Assembly (NCBI GenBank): GCA_006937955.1
Contig: SSNP01000137.1
Location: forward strand, 533,129-597,128
Source: Pachypanchax playfairii
Lineage: Eukaryota > Chordata > Actinopteri > Cyprinodontiformes > Aplocheilidae
Length of the DNA stretch: 64,000 nt
Direction: 5' to 3'
The position numbers and the translations under genes are program-made. Under the pieces are notes generated by a model that saw only the letters and a program-made list of their open reading frames with translations, did no database searches and was not told the DNA's origin. Each line of letters starts with the position of its first letter. Position 1 is the stretch's first letter. Of the stretch, positions 1 through 9,773 are shown piece by piece.

Positions 1-213
1 AAGGCCTCTCGAAAAATATGATACACAAATATGATTTTTTTTTTGTTTACACCCAAACTGATAATTTAAAAAAAACATTATTTACAAAAGCACTTAACAA
101 CCATGGATGATATTTGTGAAGCCATGTTTTTATCCAGTAGAAACTAACATGTCTACCTGATCTGATGATTGTTGCACACAACATTGTCACACTGTTCATG
201 GCATGCATCAATA
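1..213. other. Unannotated AT-rich left edge
   Basis: No coding frame, RNA gene or repeat boundary is recognised here. The stretch ends at the TA target dinucleotide of the Tc1 element that follows. Confidence 0.5.
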
Positions 214-215
214 TA

Positions 216-414
216 CAGTGGGGCAAAAAAGTATTTAGTCAGCCACCAATTGTGTAAGTTCTCCCACTTAAAAAGATCAGAGAGGCCTGTAATTTTCATC
301 ATAGGTATACCTCAACTATGAGAGACAAAATGAGGAAAAAAAATCCAGAAAATCACATTGTCTGATTTTTAAAGAATTTATTTGCAAATTATGGTGGAAA
401 ATAAGTATTTGGTC
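216..414 (+). repeat. Left terminal inverted repeat of Tc1 element
   Basis: Pairs with 1618-1817. The outer direct repeat is at the tip (AAGTATTTAGTCA) and the inner one near 402-414 (AAGTATTTGGTCA). Confidence 0.9.
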
Positions 415-527
415 ACCTACAAACAAGTAAGATTTCCGGCTTTCACAGACCTGTAACTTCTTTAAGAGGCTCCTCGGTCCTCCACTCGTTACCTGTATTA
501 ATGGCACCTGTGTGAACTCGTTATCAG

Positions 528-534
528 TATAAAA
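528..534 (+). promoter_or_regulatory. TATA box of Tc1 transposase gene
   Basis: TATAAAA lies about 50 bp upstream of the transposase ATG and inside the left inverted repeat boundary, a usual position for the core promoter of fish Tc1 elements. Transcription start not determined. Confidence 0.5.
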
Positions 535-578
535 GACACCTGTCCACAACCTCAAACAGTCACGCTCCAAACTCCACT

Positions 579-1601
579 ATGGCCAAGACCAAAGAGCTGT
601 CAAAGGACACCAGAAACAAAATTGTAGACCTTCACCAGGCTGGGAAGACTGAATCTGCAATAGGTAAGCAGCTTGGTGTGAAGAAATCAACTGTGGGAGC
701 AATTATTAGAAAATGGAAGACATACAAGACCACTGATAATCTCCCTCGATCTGGGGCTCCACGCAAGATCTCACCCCGTGGGGTCAAAATGATCACAAGA
801 ACGGTGAGCAAAAATCCCAGAACCACACGGAGGGACCTAGTGAATGACCTGCAGAGAGCTGGGACCAAAGTAACAAAGGCTACCATCAGTAACACACTAC
901 GCCGCCAGGGACTCAAATCCTGCAGTGCCAGACGTGTCCCCCTGCTGAAGCCAGGACACGTCCAGGCCCGTCTGCGGTTTGCTAGAGAGCATTTGGATGA
1001 TCCAGAAGAGGATTGGGAGAACATCATATGGTCGGATGAAACCAAAATAGAACTTTTTGGTAGAAACTCAACTTGTCGTGTTTGGAGGGGAAAGAATGCT
1101 GAGTTGGATCCAAAGAACACCATACCTACTGTAAAGCATGGGGGTGGAAACATCATGCTTTGGGGCTGTTTTTCTGCAAGGGGACCAGGACGACTGATCC
1201 GTGTAAAGGAAAGAATGAATGGGGCCATGTATCGTAAGATTTTGAGTGAAAACCTCCTTCCATCAGCAAGGGCATTGAAAATGAGACGTGGCTGGGTCTT
1301 TCAGCATGACAATGATCCCAAACACACCGCCCGGGCAACGAAGGAGTGGCTTCGTAAGAAGCATTTTAAGGTCCTGGAGTGGCCTAGCCAGTCTCCAGAT
1401 CTCAACCCCATAGAAAATCTCTGGAGGGAGTTGAAAGTCCGTGTTGCCCAGCGTCAGCCCCAAAACATCACTGCTCTAGAGGAGATCTGCATGGAGGAAT
1501 GGGCCAAAATACCAGCAACAGTGTGTGAAAACCTTGTGAAGACTTACAGAAAACGTTTGACCTCTGTCATTGCCAACAAAGGCTATATAACAAAGTATTG
1601 A
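579..1601 (+). CDS. Tc1-like transposase, 340 aa, open frame
   Basis: DDE transposase that would cut and re-insert the element at TA sites in the nucleus. The frame is open from ATG to TGA and is 340 residues long, the full length of Sleeping Beauty-type proteins. N-terminal paired-like helix-turn-helix domains (about residues 5-115) include a GRPR-like linker written RSGAPRK near 58. The catalytic triad is present: D153 in IWSDETKIELFG, D244 in FQHDNDPKH and E279 in NPIENLW, giving DD34E spacing at the same residue numbers as Sleeping Beauty. The glycine-rich box VKHGGGNIMLWG is intact. A TATAAAA lies upstream. No frameshift or stop was seen, so it could be active, but activity is not shown by sequence alone. 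Confidence 0.93.
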   Translation: MAKTKELSKDTRNKIVDLHQAGKTESAIGKQLGVKKSTVGAIIRKWKTYKTTDNLPRSGAPRKISPRGVKMITRTVSKNPRTTRRDLVNDLQRAGTKVTKATISNTLRRQGLKSCSARRVPLLKPGHVQARLRFAREHLDDPEEDWENIIWSDETKIELFGRNSTCRVWRGKNAELDPKNTIPTVKHGGGNIMLWGCFSARGPGRLIRVKERMNGAMYRKILSENLLPSARALKMRRGWVFQHDNDPKHTARATKEWLRKKHFKVLEWPSQSPDLNPIENLWRELKVRVAQRQPQNITALEEICMEEWAKIPATVCENLVKTYRKRLTSVIANKGYITKY

Positions 1602-1617
1602 GATTAACTTTTGTTAT

Positions 1618-1817
1618 TGACCAAATACTTATTTTCCACCATAATTTGCAAATAAATTCTTTAAAAATCAGACAATGTGATTTTCTGGATTTTTTTTCCT
1701 CATTTTGTCTCTCATAGTTGAGGTATACCTATGATGAAAATTACAGGCCTCTCTGATCTTTTTAAGTGGGAGAACTTACACAATTGGTGGCTGACTAAAT
1801 ACTTTTTTGCCCCACTG
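1618..1817 (-). repeat. Right terminal inverted repeat of Tc1 element
   Basis: Inverted match to 216-414 with the same inner and outer direct repeats, followed by TA. Confidence 0.9.
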
Positions 1818-2009
1818 TATTTTTGTCAGGTGAGGGATAGTGTAGTTGCAGCAGGAGGAGGTGGGGGAGAAGAGACTGTAGACTCCCAGCCACAGGTGCG
1901 GTTGAAAAGATAAACATGTTCATCATGAGATGAAGCACTGTGACAAATGTTAGGGTGATGATGATAATCCGGTAATAACACCATGCATATATACAGTATG
2001 TATATCCAC

Positions 2010-2135
<126 letters not shown>

Positions 2136-2269
2136 TCATATATTGTGCATGTATGCTGAAAATTTAAGGCAATATTTGTCACCTTATGCTTGAATTAAAA
2201 GTTGATCATAGATATTCCGCCTTTTGTCATGTTATTTTAGCTGGATCAACCACAGCCAGGGGTTTGTTA

Positions 2270-2272
<3 letters not shown>

Positions 2273-2342
<70 letters not shown>
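2273..2342. repeat. (TG)n microsatellite
   Basis: About 35 TG units just before the LINE fragment. It creates long spurious reading frames on both strands. Confidence 0.97.
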
Positions 2343-2343
<1 letters not shown>

Positions 2344-2394
2344 GCTGTCCCCCCCAGCCCCCCCTCCCCCACACCCCTCTGGGAGTAATAGTAC

Positions 2395-3071
2395 CGGCAA
2401 GAGTTTAAAGCCACTTTCACCCCTGATTATACCACCATGGATATTTCCAAGTATACAAGTAGACCAGACGTTGTTATACAGGACAAATAAAGGGAAGGGA
2501 TTCAGTTTAAGTTCTAACACAGTGCATGAACATATCAATCGTTATTATGGGTATATAAATATCTTTACGGATGCTTCAAAAAAATAATAGTAATCAAGTG
2601 GGGGTGGCTTATGTAATTCCAGAGTTTCAGATAAATGTAGGGAAAAGGATCAATAATAGACTTTCAGTATACACAGAAGAACTGGTAGCTTTGTTGTTGG
2701 CTGTTCAGTGGGTGGAGGAAAACAAACCATTACGTACAATAATTTGTTCAGATTTAAGTTAATCTTTAATAAGTTTAGGTAGCAGTCAGTCAGAAGGCAG
2801 ACCGGATATTTTAGTAGAAATTTTACAAACGATCTATAGAATACAGAGGATGGGGTTCGTAGTTAAATTTGTTTGGGTTCCAGCACATAGGGGGGTTACT
2901 GGCAATGAGGCAGCAGATAAAACAACAAAAGAGGTGGTAAAAAGGAATCAGGTGGATTTAAACATCAGCATCAGCAGAGGGGAAATGAAAAGCATTATAA
3001 AACAGAAAATGAGGGAAAGATGATAAGCGGTGGGAAGAGGAAAGAACAGGCAGATGGTTTTATTCTATTCA
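2395..3071 (+). pseudogene. I-type LINE ORF2, RNase H part (5' half of split copy)
   Basis: Degenerate coding sequence for the RNase H domain of a non-LTR retrotransposon of the I group. Visible motifs are INIFTDASK (first catalytic Asp), EELVALLLAVQWVEE (catalytic Glu region), IICSDLS (second Asp) and WVPAHRGVTGNEAAD (last His/Asp region). Stops and frameshifts occur near 2587 and 2762 and between 3000 and 3030. The copy is 5'-truncated next to the TG repeat. It stops at 3071, where a Gypsy element has inserted, and resumes at 6052. Across the empty site the frame reads ...WFYSIQRKT.... Same LINE group as 50.9-52.1 kb and 61.1-61.7 kb. Confidence 0.8.
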
Positions 3072-3183
3072 TGTCACGGGCTCAGTTAGTTTTGTGACCC
3101 ACATTGCAGGACTCAGACACAGACAGCAGCTCAGGTGCAAAAGTGAAAGGTTTATTTACAATATATTTTACAGTGGTGAGAAT
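3072..3183 (-). repeat. Truncated 3' LTR of Sushi-like element
   Basis: Matches 5457-5568 of the full LTR base for base by eye, then departs at the deletion junction. Contains the same minus-strand AATAAA (3156-3151). Confidence 0.9.
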
Positions 3184-4466
3184 TAGCAAAGCCTAAAAAG
3201 CTCTGGAGTTGTTTGCGAGTAGAAGGGGTGGGCCAGTCCACAACGGCCTGCACCTTAACAGGATCGGGTTTCACATGACCGTCACCAAAGATGAAACCTA
3301 GAAACCCCACTGATGACACATGGAACTCACATTTTTCCGCCTTTACGAATAGGCGGTTCTCCAGCAGGCGCTGCAGCACCTGGCGCACATGGACCTTATG
3401 TTCCTCCTCGGAAGAAGAAAAAATCAAAATGTCATCAAGATATGGGCCTGAAAAATGGCGGGGGCATTGGTGAGCCCAAAAGGCATCACCAGGTACTCGA
3501 AATGTCCTAGTGGTGTTTTGAAGGCCGTCTTCCATTCATCACCCTCTCTGATCCGAACCAGATGATAAGCATTTCGGAGGTCCAGCTTAGTGAAAATCGT
3601 TGCTCCCTGCACAGATTCGAAAGCTGAAGCCAACAGCGGTAAGGGATACTTATTTTTTACAGTGATCTGATTAAGTCCTCTGAAGTCTATACAAGGTGTT
3701 AGAGACCCATCCTTTTTGGAGACAAAGAAGAACCCTGCCCCCAGAGGAGAAGTAGAGCGGCGGATTATACCTGCTTCCAGTGACTCTTTGATGTAGGTTT
3801 CCATGCTCTCGCGCTCCGGACGCGAGATGTTGTAGAGTCTGCTGGAAGGCAGGGGAGCTCCGGGAAGCAGCTCGATGGCACAGTCATAGGGCCGGTGAGG
3901 TGGGAGAGATACTGCTCGGGACTTGCTGAACACCTGTCGTAGATCGTGATATTCTCGGGGAACTCGGGTGATGTCCGGTATCTCCTCTTCAGCCTGTGAC
4001 TGCGGCAGAGAAGATCTGGCAAGAGCAGAATGTAGACACTGAGATAAACAGAGCAAGCTCCAGGAGTCAATCTTACCCTCAGCCCAGTTAATATGAGGGT
4101 TGTGTGCCTGCAGCCAGGGATGGCCCAACACCACCAGAACCTGCGTAGAAGGAAAAACCAAGAAGGAAATCTTCTCACGATGGTTACCTGAGATGACCAC
4201 CTCCAATTCGCAGGTCCGGTGGGTGATGGCAGTGAGGGAGCGGCCATCCAAGGCTGCAACTCTGACAGGAGCCTGCAGCTTCTGCACGGGAATCCTGAGT
4301 TGTTTGGCGAGGACAGCGTCTAGGAGATTCTGTTCACAACCGGAATCGACAAGAGCTTGGGTCTGAAAAGAGTCACTGAGATTCAACAAGGTTACAGGTA
4401 AGGTGAGGCGAGAGGTTTTTTTTTCAGTATCCGTCAGACCTCCCGGAGTCACTGACGGCTGGAGTA
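3152..4466 (-). pseudogene. Gypsy pol (protease and reverse transcriptase), truncated and frameshifted
   Basis: Read on the minus strand in the -1 frame relative to gag. The protease shows ALVDSGCEQNLLD with the active-site DSG. Reverse transcriptase follows with FVSKKDGSLTPCIDFRGLN, KLDLRNAYHLVRI and MPFGLTNAPAIFQ, then the catalytic YLDDILIF in another frame. Between FQA and YLDD roughly 17 codons are missing and the frame is shifted (near 3440-3450). The thumb region survives to LQSFLGFAN, where the internal deletion joins it to the LTR. RNase H, integrase and any chromodomain are absent. Non-functional. Confidence 0.88.
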
Positions 4467-5489
4467 GTTTAAACGCTTAGGACAAGCTGCTATGAAGTGT
4501 CCTGCATTTCCGCAGTATAAACACTCACGTGCTTCCATGCATCGTTGTCGTTCCGTAGGAGAGAGTCGCGTGTTACCCAGCTGCATCGGTTCCTCTCCGG
4601 ATTGAACAGGTGCAGCTCTGACCAGTGAAACAGTCTCAGGGGTCTTGTGAACCGCACAGGGCGGTGAACGGGCGCGATGCTCCTCCAAATAAAAACCAGT
4701 CATCCGATGATCGATCTTGGTGGCTAGAGTTATGAGTTCCTCTAGTGACTGGGGTTCATCCCTGTGAAGAAGCTGCTCACGAATCGGTTTATTTAAAGCG
4801 CCCAAAAATGCTCCCTTGAGCGCGGGCGTGTTCCAATCTGATTCAGCAGCCAGGGTGCAAAAGTCTACAGAGAAGTCTGCAACAGACTTCTTACCTTGTT
4901 TTATATGGCGGAGTTGATGAGTTATTTCTGTCTCGGATTTTCGATAGGTGAAAGTCTGTTCAAAGTCTTTTACAAAAGCTTCCAAGGATGTGCGTAAAAT
5001 GAGGGAGTAGTTGTATTTTGCCTCCGCCCATCGGAGCGCACGTCCCTTGAGTAGGCCGATGATGTGGGCTATTTTGGAAGCATCATCTGGGAAAGACTGG
5101 GGAGAGCGGCAGAAGATTAATGAACATTGTAGCAAAAATCCTGATCCTTTACCTGACTCCCCTGCATAAGGTTCCGGGTTTGGTAGTGTCACATTGCGCA
5201 CCGGAGCGCAAGCCATGGGAGCCGGAGGATCAGGCTCGGAGGGAGCCGGGGCTGACTGTGGAGGCGGCTGAGAAAGGACAGACAGTTGATTACTCATGCT
5301 TTGAATTAGTCCAGCAATTTCATCCAACCTTTGATGGTTGTATTGTTGTCTCTCACACAGTGAGGTTAACAAGGAATCGTGTCGAGAGAGAAGTTCGGAA
5401 GCTCCAGCGGGGAGCTGTCTGGCTGAGTCGGTGGGGTCTGACTGGCCTGGTTGTTCTGTCACGGGCTCAGTTAGTTTTGTGACCCACAT
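4449..5489 (-). CDS. Sushi-like Gypsy gag polyprotein
   Basis: Structural Gag of a Ty3/Gypsy element. The frame is open throughout. An ATG at 5489 (MWVTKLTEP) lies inside the LTR near its inner edge; another start at 5525 is further into the LTR, so the true start is uncertain. Features in order: a glutamine/proline-rich N-terminus with a possible coiled coil, a capsid-like region (about residues 110-260, with LLKGRALRWAEA and SVADFSVDF), the motif EEPMQLGNTRLSPTERQRC, and one CCHC zinc knuckle CLYCGNAGHFIAACP near the C-terminus. The last two features are typical of Sushi-class elements, the group that gave rise to mammalian PEG10/RTL genes. It ends at a TGA 18 nt after the TTTAAAC slippery site. 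Confidence 0.85.
   Translation of the reverse strand: MWVTKLTEPVTEQPGQSDPTDSARQLPAGASELLSRHDSLLTSLCERQQYNHQRLDEIAGLIQSMSNQLSVLSQPPPQSAPAPSEPDPPAPMACAPVRNVTLPNPEPYAGESGKGSGFLLQCSLIFCRSPQSFPDDASKIAHIIGLLKGRALRWAEAKYNYSLILRTSLEAFVKDFEQTFTYRKSETEITHQLRHIKQGKKSVADFSVDFCTLAAESDWNTPALKGAFLGALNKPIREQLLHRDEPQSLEELITLATKIDHRMTGFYLEEHRARSPPCAVHKTPETVSLVRAAPVQSGEEPMQLGNTRLSPTERQRCMEARECLYCGNAGHFIAACPKRLNYSSRQ
4467..4473 (-). promoter_or_regulatory. Predicted -1 ribosomal frameshift site TTTAAAC
   Basis: On the minus strand the gag codons read CGT TTA AAC TAC, giving a canonical X XXY YYZ heptamer T TTA AAC in the gag frame. The -1 frame is closed by a TAA only 5 nt upstream of the heptamer and is open from it into protease/RT. 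The gag stop is 18 nt downstream. This is how a -1 frameshift gag-pol fusion would be encoded. No downstream structure was computed. Confidence 0.75.
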
Positions 5490-6046
5490 TGCAGGACTCA
5501 GACACAGACAGCAGCTCAGGTGCAAAAGTGAAAGGTTTATTTACAATATATTTTACAGTGGTGAGAATGTGCTCGGTGATCTGGTGCGTCTGGGAAGATC
5601 TCAGCACTGTAACAGAGAGGGAAGTTAATGTCTGATCCACAGAGATGGTGCAGGAGATATTGCGCAGAGAGGCAGGTGGAAACTCATTGGCTTGATGACA
5701 ACGGTGTAGCTCAGAGGGAGGGCAGGTTCGGTGCGGTGCTGTGCAGGGAGGTGGTGAGTCCAGGTCGGGTGAGGACGCCGGAGGGAGACAGACTGGGTTC
5801 CAGGCGATCAGACGCTGGACACGGATGAAACTCGGGAACACAAGGAGCAGGGTGATCAATCCATTAAGGTCAACAACCAGGCGATGACTGAAGGTCTGCC
5901 TCTGGCTTAAGTAGCACCCTGCTCCTCATCAGCGCTGATCGCCTCCAGGTGTAGTTAATCTGCCTCACGCTCCAGCGTAGATCCTCTCTGGAAGCAGATG
6001 ACTCACCCGACAGAAAACACAGCACACACAAACACAGAACCTGACA
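5457..6046 (-). repeat. Complete 5' LTR of Sushi-like element
   Basis: 590 bp, TGTCAGG...CGTGACA on the minus strand. It carries a minus-strand AATAAA at 5541-5536 and is bounded outside by the target duplication ATTCA. No canonical TGG-type primer binding site was recognised just inside it. Confidence 0.88.
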
Positions 6047-6051
6047 ATTCA

Positions 6052-6391
6052 AAGGAAAACAGTAGACATGAGGAGGACAGGGAGGACCAGAAGAGAGGAG
6101 ACAATAATATCAAGACTGAGATTTGGACACACGGGATTAAATAGTACACTGGTCATTATAGGAAAACATCAAGCAGGCAAATGTAATCTGTGTGGAGTAC
6201 AGGAAACCATAGAGCATGTTATATTACACTGTCAACAATATCAACATGAAAGAAGACAGCTGGTGCACGAGTTGGGGGAAAACAAGTTTAAGTTAAATAT
6301 ACAGGATTTATTACAAAGAGAATCAGGGTGTAAAAGTTTTAGGGCTTTGTTTCAGTTCTTAAAACAAACTAAGTTGTTTAACAGGATATAG
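6052..6391 (+). pseudogene. I-type LINE ORF2 C-terminus (3' half of split copy)
   Basis: Continues the frame interrupted at 3071. It encodes RLRFGHTGLNSTL and a zinc-knuckle-like C-terminal motif CNLCGVQETIEHVILHC, found downstream of RNase H in I-type LINEs. The frame is open to TAG at 6389-6391. The same motif occurs at 61.3 kb (CECEKVRETVEHILCYC). Confidence 0.82.
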
Positions 6392-6540
6392 TGTTTTTTT
6401 TTTTGTTTTTTTTTTTTTAGAAGAGTAAGTCCACACTCCAAGCCAGTGGTGGCAGTAAATGCACCAAAACGTTGCTTGCCAACCGCCAATAAAATTTTAG
6501 AAGAAGAAGAAGAAGAACAAAACAACAACAAGAAGAAGAA
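6392..6540 (+). repeat. LINE 3' tail with poly-T and (GAA)n
   Basis: After the stop come a T-rich run, the segment GTGGTGGCAGTAAATGCACC and GCCAACCGCCAATAAAA, then (GAA)n. The copy at 61590-61670 has the same tail (GGTGGTGGTAATGCACC, GCCAACCGCC, GAA repeats), so this is the family's 3' end. Confidence 0.75.
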
Positions 6541-6878
6541 ATCATGCGATACGATACGAGCAGAGCATGAGCCACGTTACAAATGCAAGATAGAAGTGTA
6601 CGGTAGTTTTGTGCAAAATACAGTAATTTCAAGCTCTTTTTACGATGCTTTCACAAGTCTGGCTACACTGCTAGCAACAGCGGTAGTTTACTTGAAAGAA
6701 GTCGAACGTTTTAGACTCGTTTCTAACAGCTCAGTAACTGTTAAAAGATGATGGTTGGTGGATGAAAACTAAGCAGCAGATGATAACAAACAGGAATTGT
6801 CGTGTGTAGCAAAAACGGAGAGACAAAACAGAAGCCTGGATGCTGTTAGCCACCCAAATTATCAACTCTACTTATTAG
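6541..6878 (+). pseudogene. Zinc-finger unit 1, exon 1, start codon deleted
   Basis: Aligns with the promoter/5' UTR and exon 1 of units 2 and 3, through the shared GATGCTGTTAGCCACCCAAA to the splice donor AG|GT at 6878/6879. Relative to unit 2, about 74 bp are missing between GAAAACTAA and GCAGCAGATG. The lost segment contains the ATG and the conserved VKQRLDIAKEKISG stretch. The upstream ORF also has an early stop. Unit 1 therefore cannot make the normal N-terminus, although the donor remains and exon 2 is open. Confidence 0.85.
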
Positions 6879-7519
6879 GTTTGTATATTTTCATTTTTCT
6901 ATCAGCGTGATGATGATATAGTTACTTAGTTTTCAGGTAGCAAATGATTTAACATCTTAATTAAAAATCTTGTAGCTGTTGTCTGCTTTTACTTAGTGTG
7001 TTAACTGATGACTGACACACAACCACAAAATAGACGTTTGTCCTCTTTTAAAGGTAAAAAATACAGTTTTGGCTTTGTCCTCTTTAAAGTAAAAGACTGG
7101 AAATCTGAATTACCTTGTTGATATCCTGTTAGCATCAGGATACTAACTGACACAAACTGCCATTTTTTTTTAGTTTTTTTAAGCAGCAGTTAATACATCT
7201 AGGTGTTAAATGCTGTTGTATCATTTAGTTTGGTATTTAGATTTTGTTACTTTTGATCCCAAAATGATAACTAAATAAACATTTTGTCAGAAGTCTGACA
7301 GCAAAGTTCTGTTCAGTCATAACTTTTTTCGGTCATAACTTTTTGTTATTGATGCCTGTAAAAGGCTTTTTGAGGTATTGCATTAAAGGTCCTGTATCCT
7401 GCTATTTTACAGCTTTCAACATCTGTGACAGGCACATATTGATAAAATCTTACCTTAGTAGTAGTAGTACTACACGCGCTACAAATGCGCGTTCCCGATT
7501 AGGGGCGCAAGTGCCTAGG

Positions 7520-9431
7520 CTGTCCCAATTCTCCAGAGTGAAGAGTCGCGCCTTTGGCTCCGCCCCTTTTGAACGCTTGATCCCCACTTTGCCGAAGTCC
7601 ACATCGGTGCAGACTTCAGTGAAGGGTATTTCCTACAATGCAAAGAAGAAGGTGCAGAAATGGCTGAACCATCCAGATCAAAAAAGCATTTTCTCAAGTG
7701 CAGACTGAAAATAATCAATATTTTATTTTATTGTCTAGATGTGTAATTACAATCGATTGATTCTCTGTTGGAAAGATGTATCACATATCTGATAAAAAAT
7801 ATAATTAATAACGGTACTGATGTATACTTTCGGACATGATACACTAACAGTTTAATCACTTATCCTGTCTTATAACAACAACAACAAACTTTATTTATGA
7901 AGCGCTTTTCAAACACAGTTTATCAAAGTGCTTTACAAATTTAAAATGACCCCACAACCCCCCAACCCCCCCTTTTAAAAACCAAAATTAAAATAAAACC
8001 CCCGTCCCAACCCATCGACCATACACACACACATGCACACTTAAAAGCTACAAAAACAGTGGGCTGAGCACAGATGAGCCAGGAAATGCCATCATGGGAG
8101 CCATCTGCATCGGTAGCAGCAGATCAGCAGCAGCCGCCAAGGCACCGACCCCGTGCGCCCAAAGGAGGGAGGGCTGGTACCCCCACCTCCACCCATGCAC
8201 TACCTGGGGGGCACCCAGGCAGCCACAGCCGACCACTGCCCCCGACGCAGAGGGGTCCCGGAGAGGAAACACTGGCAAAAAATAAGTTAAAATGTAAATT
8301 TTGTAAAATATAGAGTGTATAAAGTTTAAAACAATGAGTGTAAAACAATGATAAGATAGAATCAAGATAAAAATGCAAAGCAGATTAATAAATAAACAGT
8401 TAAAAGCTAAACTAAAAATTAAATCAGGTAAAATATGCTAATCAGTTAAAACATGTATTAATAAATAATAATTAGTTAAAAGCTTGGTTAAAAAGGTAGG
8501 TCTTGAGCCTGCTCTTAAAAACATGAACGTTCTCTGCGGCCCTGAGGTCCTCCGGCAGCCTGTTCCAGAGGTGAGGGCCATAATAGTGGAAGGACGCCTC
8601 ACCATGAGTCCGTGTCCTGACCTTAGGGATGATAAGGAGATGGCTGCCAGAGGAACACAGAGACCGCGAGGGTTCATATGGTAAAAGCATTTCTGAAAGA
8701 GGCCCAAGACCATTAAGACACTTAAAAATCATTAAAAGAACCTTAAAATTGATCCTAAAACATACGGGGAGCCAATGCAGTGATTCTAAGACCGGTGTAA
8801 TGTGCTCCCGCTTCCTGGTCTTCATCAGGACATGTGCTGCTGAATTTTGTAGTAGCTGTAAACTTGAGATAGTCTTTTTGGGAAGACCAGAAAGCAGGAC
8901 AGTAATCAATTCTGCTGGTGATAAAAGCATGCACTAGCATCTCCGCATTGGCCCGAGAGAGAATGGGGCGGACTCTGGCTATGTTCTTTAGATGATAAAA
9001 ACCTATTTTGGTAATTTTTTTAATGTGGGGAATTAAAGTCAACTCAGAGTCAAAAATCACGCCCAGGTTCTTCTTTTAAAAAGATGGATTAAAAGACAGT
9101 GATTGTAATTTTTGTAAGTTTCTCTCTCTGAGCCTCAGGACCGATAATTAAAACCTCAGTTTTATACACCACCTTCGGTTCATGTGCTTCATTCTCAAAA
9201 TAAATGTTTACTGGAGTTTTAAAATCATTTCTAGTATGAAAATAGCGCAAACAGCGACCGGTACTGCCATTTTGGTTGTCATGGAGAAAGAACGCTGTGG
9301 CACGAAGTGCTCACTGTCCCAATACTGCTATTTGTGCGCACTTGTTCACTATGCACTTCGAACCCTTATATGCCCTTCTGCTAAGTGCACTTCGTGGAAG
9401 ACCGTAGGGTGCAGTGCGGGTATTGGGACAG
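7520..9431. mobile_element. Non-autonomous DNA element, interrupted by L2
   Basis: CTGTCCCAATTC at 7520 faces ATTGGGACAG ending at 9431, with related GAAGT-CCAC/TGCACTTCG segments just inside. The L2 fragment at 7868-9180 lies between. No clean target duplication was found, so the family is left open. Confidence 0.45.
7868..9180 (-). pseudogene. L2-clade LINE, C-terminal part and 3' UTR
   Basis: Minus-strand remnant of the 3' end of an L2 (CR1/L2 group) reverse transcriptase. Motifs include GVIFDSELTLIPHIKKITK, then after a frameshift near 8890 LLQNSAAHVLMKTRKREHIT, LESLHWLPVCFRI and LWNRLPEDLRAAENV, the conserved end of fish L2 proteins. The stop is at 8472. The 3' UTR ends near 7868 with TTTATTTATGAAGCGCTTTT, the usual L2 tail. 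The N-terminus, endonuclease and catalytic YADD are not in this copy. A dead 5'-truncated insertion. Confidence 0.82.
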
Positions 9432-9773
9432 GGCCTATGACCTGAAAGAGTAAAAAATGGAGAATTGTTGGTCTATGTGGGCGGGGCTAAAATTATCACA
9501 AAATATTAACATACAGTTTTGTTTTGGAAGTCACTGTGATCGTCCATATGCATTTTGGTAGCAATCTGTGAAATTATCAGGGAGTTATTACAGCTTTTTT
9601 TGCTTCGTTTAAAGTAAAAGTTTAAAGTGAAGCCACGCCCACAATTCTTCAGATAGAATAAATCATTTTTAATGACCTAATCCCACATGCCTTAAGACTC
9701 TACGGACAAGATTTCATGGTGATCCATGAAAGTATGTAGGAGTAGATAGTAGGGCTGGGTATTGTGGCCAATT

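Larger units (their letters stand above)
216..1817 (+). mobile_element. Tc1/mariner-like transposon, complete, IR/DR type
   Basis: A 1,602-bp element flanked by TA at 214-215 and 1818-1819. It starts CAGTGGGGCAAAAAAG and ends with the reverse complement. The terminal inverted repeats are about 200 bp (216-414 and 1618-1817). Each arm carries an outer and an inner copy of a short direct repeat with core AAGTATTT(A/G)GTCA, the IR/DR layout of Sleeping Beauty-class fish Tc1 elements, where the copies are transposase-binding sites. One uninterrupted transposase gene lies between the arms. The arms look nearly identical by eye, which suggests a young insertion. Confidence 0.93.
3072..6046 (-). mobile_element. 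Sushi-like Ty3/Gypsy LTR retrotransposon, internally deleted
   Basis: Minus-strand element, 2,975 bp, with a perfect 5-bp target duplication ATTCA at 3067-3071 and 6047-6051. The 5' LTR (5457-6046) is complete with TG...CA ends. The 3' LTR is only 112 bp (3072-3183) and runs directly into reverse transcriptase sequence. RNase H, integrase and most of the 3' LTR are therefore deleted, with the break at 3183/3184 in the shared bases GAGAAT. Gag and the start of pol remain. It inserted into a LINE ORF and cannot encode its own integration now. Confidence 0.9.

Noticed and set aside
632..1228. 198-codon frame antisense to the Tc1 transposase
   Set aside because: Shadow of the real gene; no domain and no independent signal.
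2186..2587. Long frames through the TG repeat on both strands
   Set aside because: Low-complexity (VC)n and (TH)n translation of a microsatellite. Only the end part belongs to the LINE.
5457..5461. Primer binding site next to the Sushi-like LTR
   Set aside because: The sequence just inside (GAACAACCAGG) does not show a TGG-type tRNA 3' end match that I can assign.
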